A DNA stretch of 64,000 nucleotides, taken from assembly GCA_002812745.2 (NCBI GenBank), contig NCSJ02000061.1:1-64000 (forward strand), written 5' to 3'. The stretch's first letter is position 1, and each line of letters starts with the position of its first letter. This document shows positions 61,803-64,000 of this stretch, in pieces. Origin of the DNA: Scytalidium lignicola. Lineage: Eukaryota; Ascomycota; Leotiomycetes. Under the pieces are notes generated by a model that saw nothing but the letters and a program-made list of their open reading frames with translations, searched no databases and was not told the DNA's origin. Position numbers and translations under genes: made by a program.

Positions 61803-62672
61803 ATGCTGTTCAAGACATCTGCTCTTGCTTTTGTAGGTGGTGTGCTAGCTATTCCTATCGAATCTGATATCTCTATGAAACGCCAAAGCTGCCCTGACAT
61901 TCATGTCTTTGGTGCTCGGGAGACGACAGCTGCTCCAGGATATGGCTCTTCTGCAACTGTCGTCAACGACATCCTGAACGCTTATCCTGGCTCTACTGCA
62001 GAGGCCATCAATTACCCTGCTTGCGGAGGACAGTCTTCCTGTGGAGGCGACAGCTACCCCCAGTCCGTTCAAGCTGGTATTGCTGCCGCAGCGAGCGCGG
62101 TAAACTCCTTCAGTAGTCAATGCCCTGACACCCAGCTCGTCTTAGTTGGATATTCTCAGGTATGGCACCCCAATTTGATCCTTGCGACTAACAGCGGCTT
62201 TCATGAACATCATTCCGTCCATAGCCATCTAGCAATCCTCGTTACTTACAGCTTATAGGGGAGTGAGATTTTCGATACAGCGCTCTGTGGCGGTGGGGAC
62301 CCCAACCAAGGCTACACTAATACCGTGGTGCTGTTCAACAACGCAGCCGTTACTCAGATCAAAGCGGCTATCTTCATGGGTGATCCACAATACGTGGCTG
62401 GTCTTCCTTACAACATAGGAACGTGCGCAGCCGGGGGAGTGAGTATTTCATCATGCTACTTGTCCTCTGTGAAAAAGCTAGCTGACGATAATCTTTAGTT
62501 TGATGCCCGTTCTTCTGGCTTCTCCTGCCCAAGCGCGTCCAAGATTCAGTCTTACTGTGACGCAACGGACCCGTACTGCTGTAATGGCAACGATGCAAGC
62601 ACCCACAATGGCTACGGTGCCGAGTATGGGAATCAAGCATTCCAGTTCGTCGAGCGCAAACTTACGTCATGA
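61803..62672 (+). CDS. Carbohydrate esterase family 5 (acetylxylan esterase/cutinase)
   Basis: Three exons (61803-62159, 62259-62438, 62499-62672) give 236 residues. A signal peptide (MLFKTSALAFVGGVLAIP) is followed by a short propeptide ending in KR (Kex2 site) before QSCPDIHVFGARET. Catalytic Ser is in LVLVGYSQ (split by intron 1), Asp in DATDPYCCNG and His in THNGYGAEYG. The spaced cysteines and CGGGDPNQGY match acetylxylan esterase II more closely than cutinase proper. It would remove acetyl groups from xylan (or ester bonds of cutin) outside the cell. The start is the second Met of the frame, chosen because it begins the signal peptide. It lies beside a broken xylanase gene. Confidence 0.9.
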
Positions 62673-62970
62673 TCGCTTTGTGTCGATATCCTTCGCGATT
62701 TCAGTGTGATTTAGAGCATTGAACAATATGACCTCCGTATAGAATAATGGCTCCGGAAGGATCCTTATGACATGCTTCAGTGAGCCTGCGTATATTGTAT
62801 CCTTCTAACAAATTAAGCTTTTTGAATTCAACTCTTGCATACCTCTGTACCATCCTATCCAACTCGGGAAAGAGGGAAAATGCGTACTGTACTAGTATCC
62901 AGAAAGCCAATGTACATGATCTTCTATAACAGCCAAACACTATTGATTATTGCAGTCATGTGTTTCGAAA

Positions 62971-64000
62971 TTATTGTAATCCAGCTGCTCTCCATCTCTC
63001 TTCGCATCTTGCCTGTGCATCCAGATAATGCGTGAAGTCAGCAGAGCGACAGTTCTGCCAATATGCGCGCACAATCTCGCACTGTTGGACGGTGGTGGCA
63101 TTGAGGCCTGCCATATATGCGGTTACGGCCAAGTGAGTGAAGAATCGCGAGGTTAAGGGAATGAGCGCAATAGCTTCACAGACCCGATCCACCGCGGATG
63201 CCAAAGCCACGCACCTTGGATTCACTAAACTGATATTGAGATTGATATCATGGACATCGTCCATTCGACTGAGCACTGCTATGGCCGCCGTGCAACGATA
63301 CGCGTTGGCTGATTGACCACGATCCGTCCCGTCCAAGTCAAGCTTCAGGAGTTGATCCATGGCCCGGATACTAAAGCCCAGTGGATCTGTTGCAACGTTT
63401 ACTTTTGCCAGATCCACAAAGAGATCAAAAGTTTCAGCGGGGCATCCCACTCCGCTGAAGAAGCTCTCATCCAGCGTCTCACGATGCCAATCGTCGAAGA
63501 TCAAACCCGTACTGCCCCTGATGATTGCTCCGATGGCATCGAACCACACCAGGTGGGCCACGATCTCAGTCAGGCCGATGATGTCTTGCGAGAGCCGGTC
63601 AAGATCCCGACGACTTCGACAGTGATGATCCAGGAGGGATCTCGCACCGTACAGATGGCACTGCCATTCTCCAAAGGCACCATCACACACCTCGAAGAAA
63701 GCAAACGTCGTGATACCAAGCAGGGCGACAGGGTTCGCAGTCTCGAGGGTTTCGTTGAGCACCATGAGAGCAGCCAGATAGTGGCGCACCGTGTCCATAG
63801 ATCCTATAGTCTCCTCGCTCGTTGTCGTCGTAGTCGTAGATTGATATTCCGGGATACGCGCATGCATGAAGTCCCAGATGCGCGAGACAAGCCGGATGGC
63901 TTCATCTGAGAGATAGCGCCCAGGTTCGTTACAATTTCCCTCCCTATGCGCCTTGATCCGGTTGCAGAATCCTTCCAAGCGCTTGATGAGGCTTAATCGA
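62971..64000 (-). CDS. Fungal-specific transcription factor, C-terminal part (runs off the window)
   Basis: An open frame on the minus strand extends from the right window edge to the stop at 62971, 340 or more residues with no internal Met required. Features are those of the C-terminal half of Zn2Cys6-type regulators (Fungal_trans_2/DUF3468-like): LAALMVLNETLETANPVALL, FGEWQCHLYGARSLLDHHC and IVAHLVWFDAIGAIIRGST, then a helical tail with HLAVTAYMAGLNA. The DNA-binding part must lie outside the window. Target genes are unknown; the esterase gene is its nearest intact neighbour. Confidence 0.75.
   Translation of the reverse strand, partial: RLSLIKRLEGFCNRIKAHREGNCNEPGRYLSDEAIRLVSRIWDFMHARIPEYQSTTTTTTSEETIGSMDTVRHYLAALMVLNETLETANPVALLGITTFAFFEVCDGAFGEWQCHLYGARSLLDHHCRSRRDLDRLSQDIIGLTEIVAHLVWFDAIGAIIRGSTGLIFDDWHRETLDESFFSGVGCPAETFDLFVDLAKVNVATDPLGFSIRAMDQLLKLDLDGTDRGQSANAYRCTAAIAVLSRMDDVHDINLNISLVNPRCVALASAVDRVCEAIALIPLTSRFFTHLAVTAYMAGLNATTVQQCEIVRAYWQNCRSADFTHYLDAQARCEERWRAAGLQ

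Overview
The window is nuclear DNA of a filamentous ascomycete (Pezizomycotina). Its genes have short GT-AG introns (about 45-150 nt) with CTAAC/CTGAC-like branch points. The left side is extremely AT-rich, and its transposon remnants carry in-frame TAG/TAA codons where Trp or Gln is expected, which is the footprint of repeat-induced point mutation (RIP). I cannot name genus or class.

Layout. 1-11945 is a RIP-degraded AT-rich block: a long inverted repeat with ~1.96-kb arms (1-4326), a GC-rich non-autonomous element that escaped mutation (5286-5683), a Ty1/copia 3' remnant with its LTR (5690-7589) and a Ty3/gypsy chromovirus tail (10650-11945). An intact RCH1/SLC10A7-type membrane protein gene follows (12115-13331), then a copia 5' remnant (14985-15615). 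A UstYa-type (DUF3328) gene (16531-17545, minus) is divergent from a tiny gene for a secreted Kex2-site peptide (18240-18451, plus). 18911-23498 holds nested small palindromic elements and two abutting Tc1/mariner elements.

The centre, 24067-47432, is the most coherent part. Nine consecutive genes match the nicotinate-catabolic hxn set of Aspergillus nidulans: FAD monooxygenase (hxnX-like), MFS transporter (hxnP-like), two-finger C2H2 regulator (hxnR-like), old-yellow-enzyme oxidoreductase (hxnT-like), molybdenum hydroxylase of the xanthine dehydrogenase family (hxnS-like), phenol-2-monooxygenase-type flavoprotein (hxnV-like), amidase (hxnN-like), SDR (hxnW-like) and polysaccharide-deacetylase-fold hydrolase (hxnM-like). 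Together they could import nicotinate, hydroxylate and open the pyridine ring, and release the nitrogen. No hxnY-like dioxygenase or hxnZ-like second transporter is visible. Directly after the set lies a broken molybdenum-cofactor sulfurase gene (hxB-like, 48157-50943). The intact version of that enzyme would sulfurate the cofactor of the molybdenum hydroxylase. It carries a 335-bp internal tandem duplication that appears to have been hit by RIP.

The right flank (51146-64000) mixes relics and intact genes: a cytochrome P450 relic, a SnoaL-like protein gene, a Zn2Cys6 regulator relic, a secreted S28 serine peptidase, a 2EXR-domain pseudogene, a GH11 xylanase pseudogene, an intact CE5 acetylxylan esterase/cutinase gene, and the C-terminal part of a fungal transcription factor running off the right edge. 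Exon coordinates were derived by hand from splice signals, reading frame and family resemblance; no alignment program was run.
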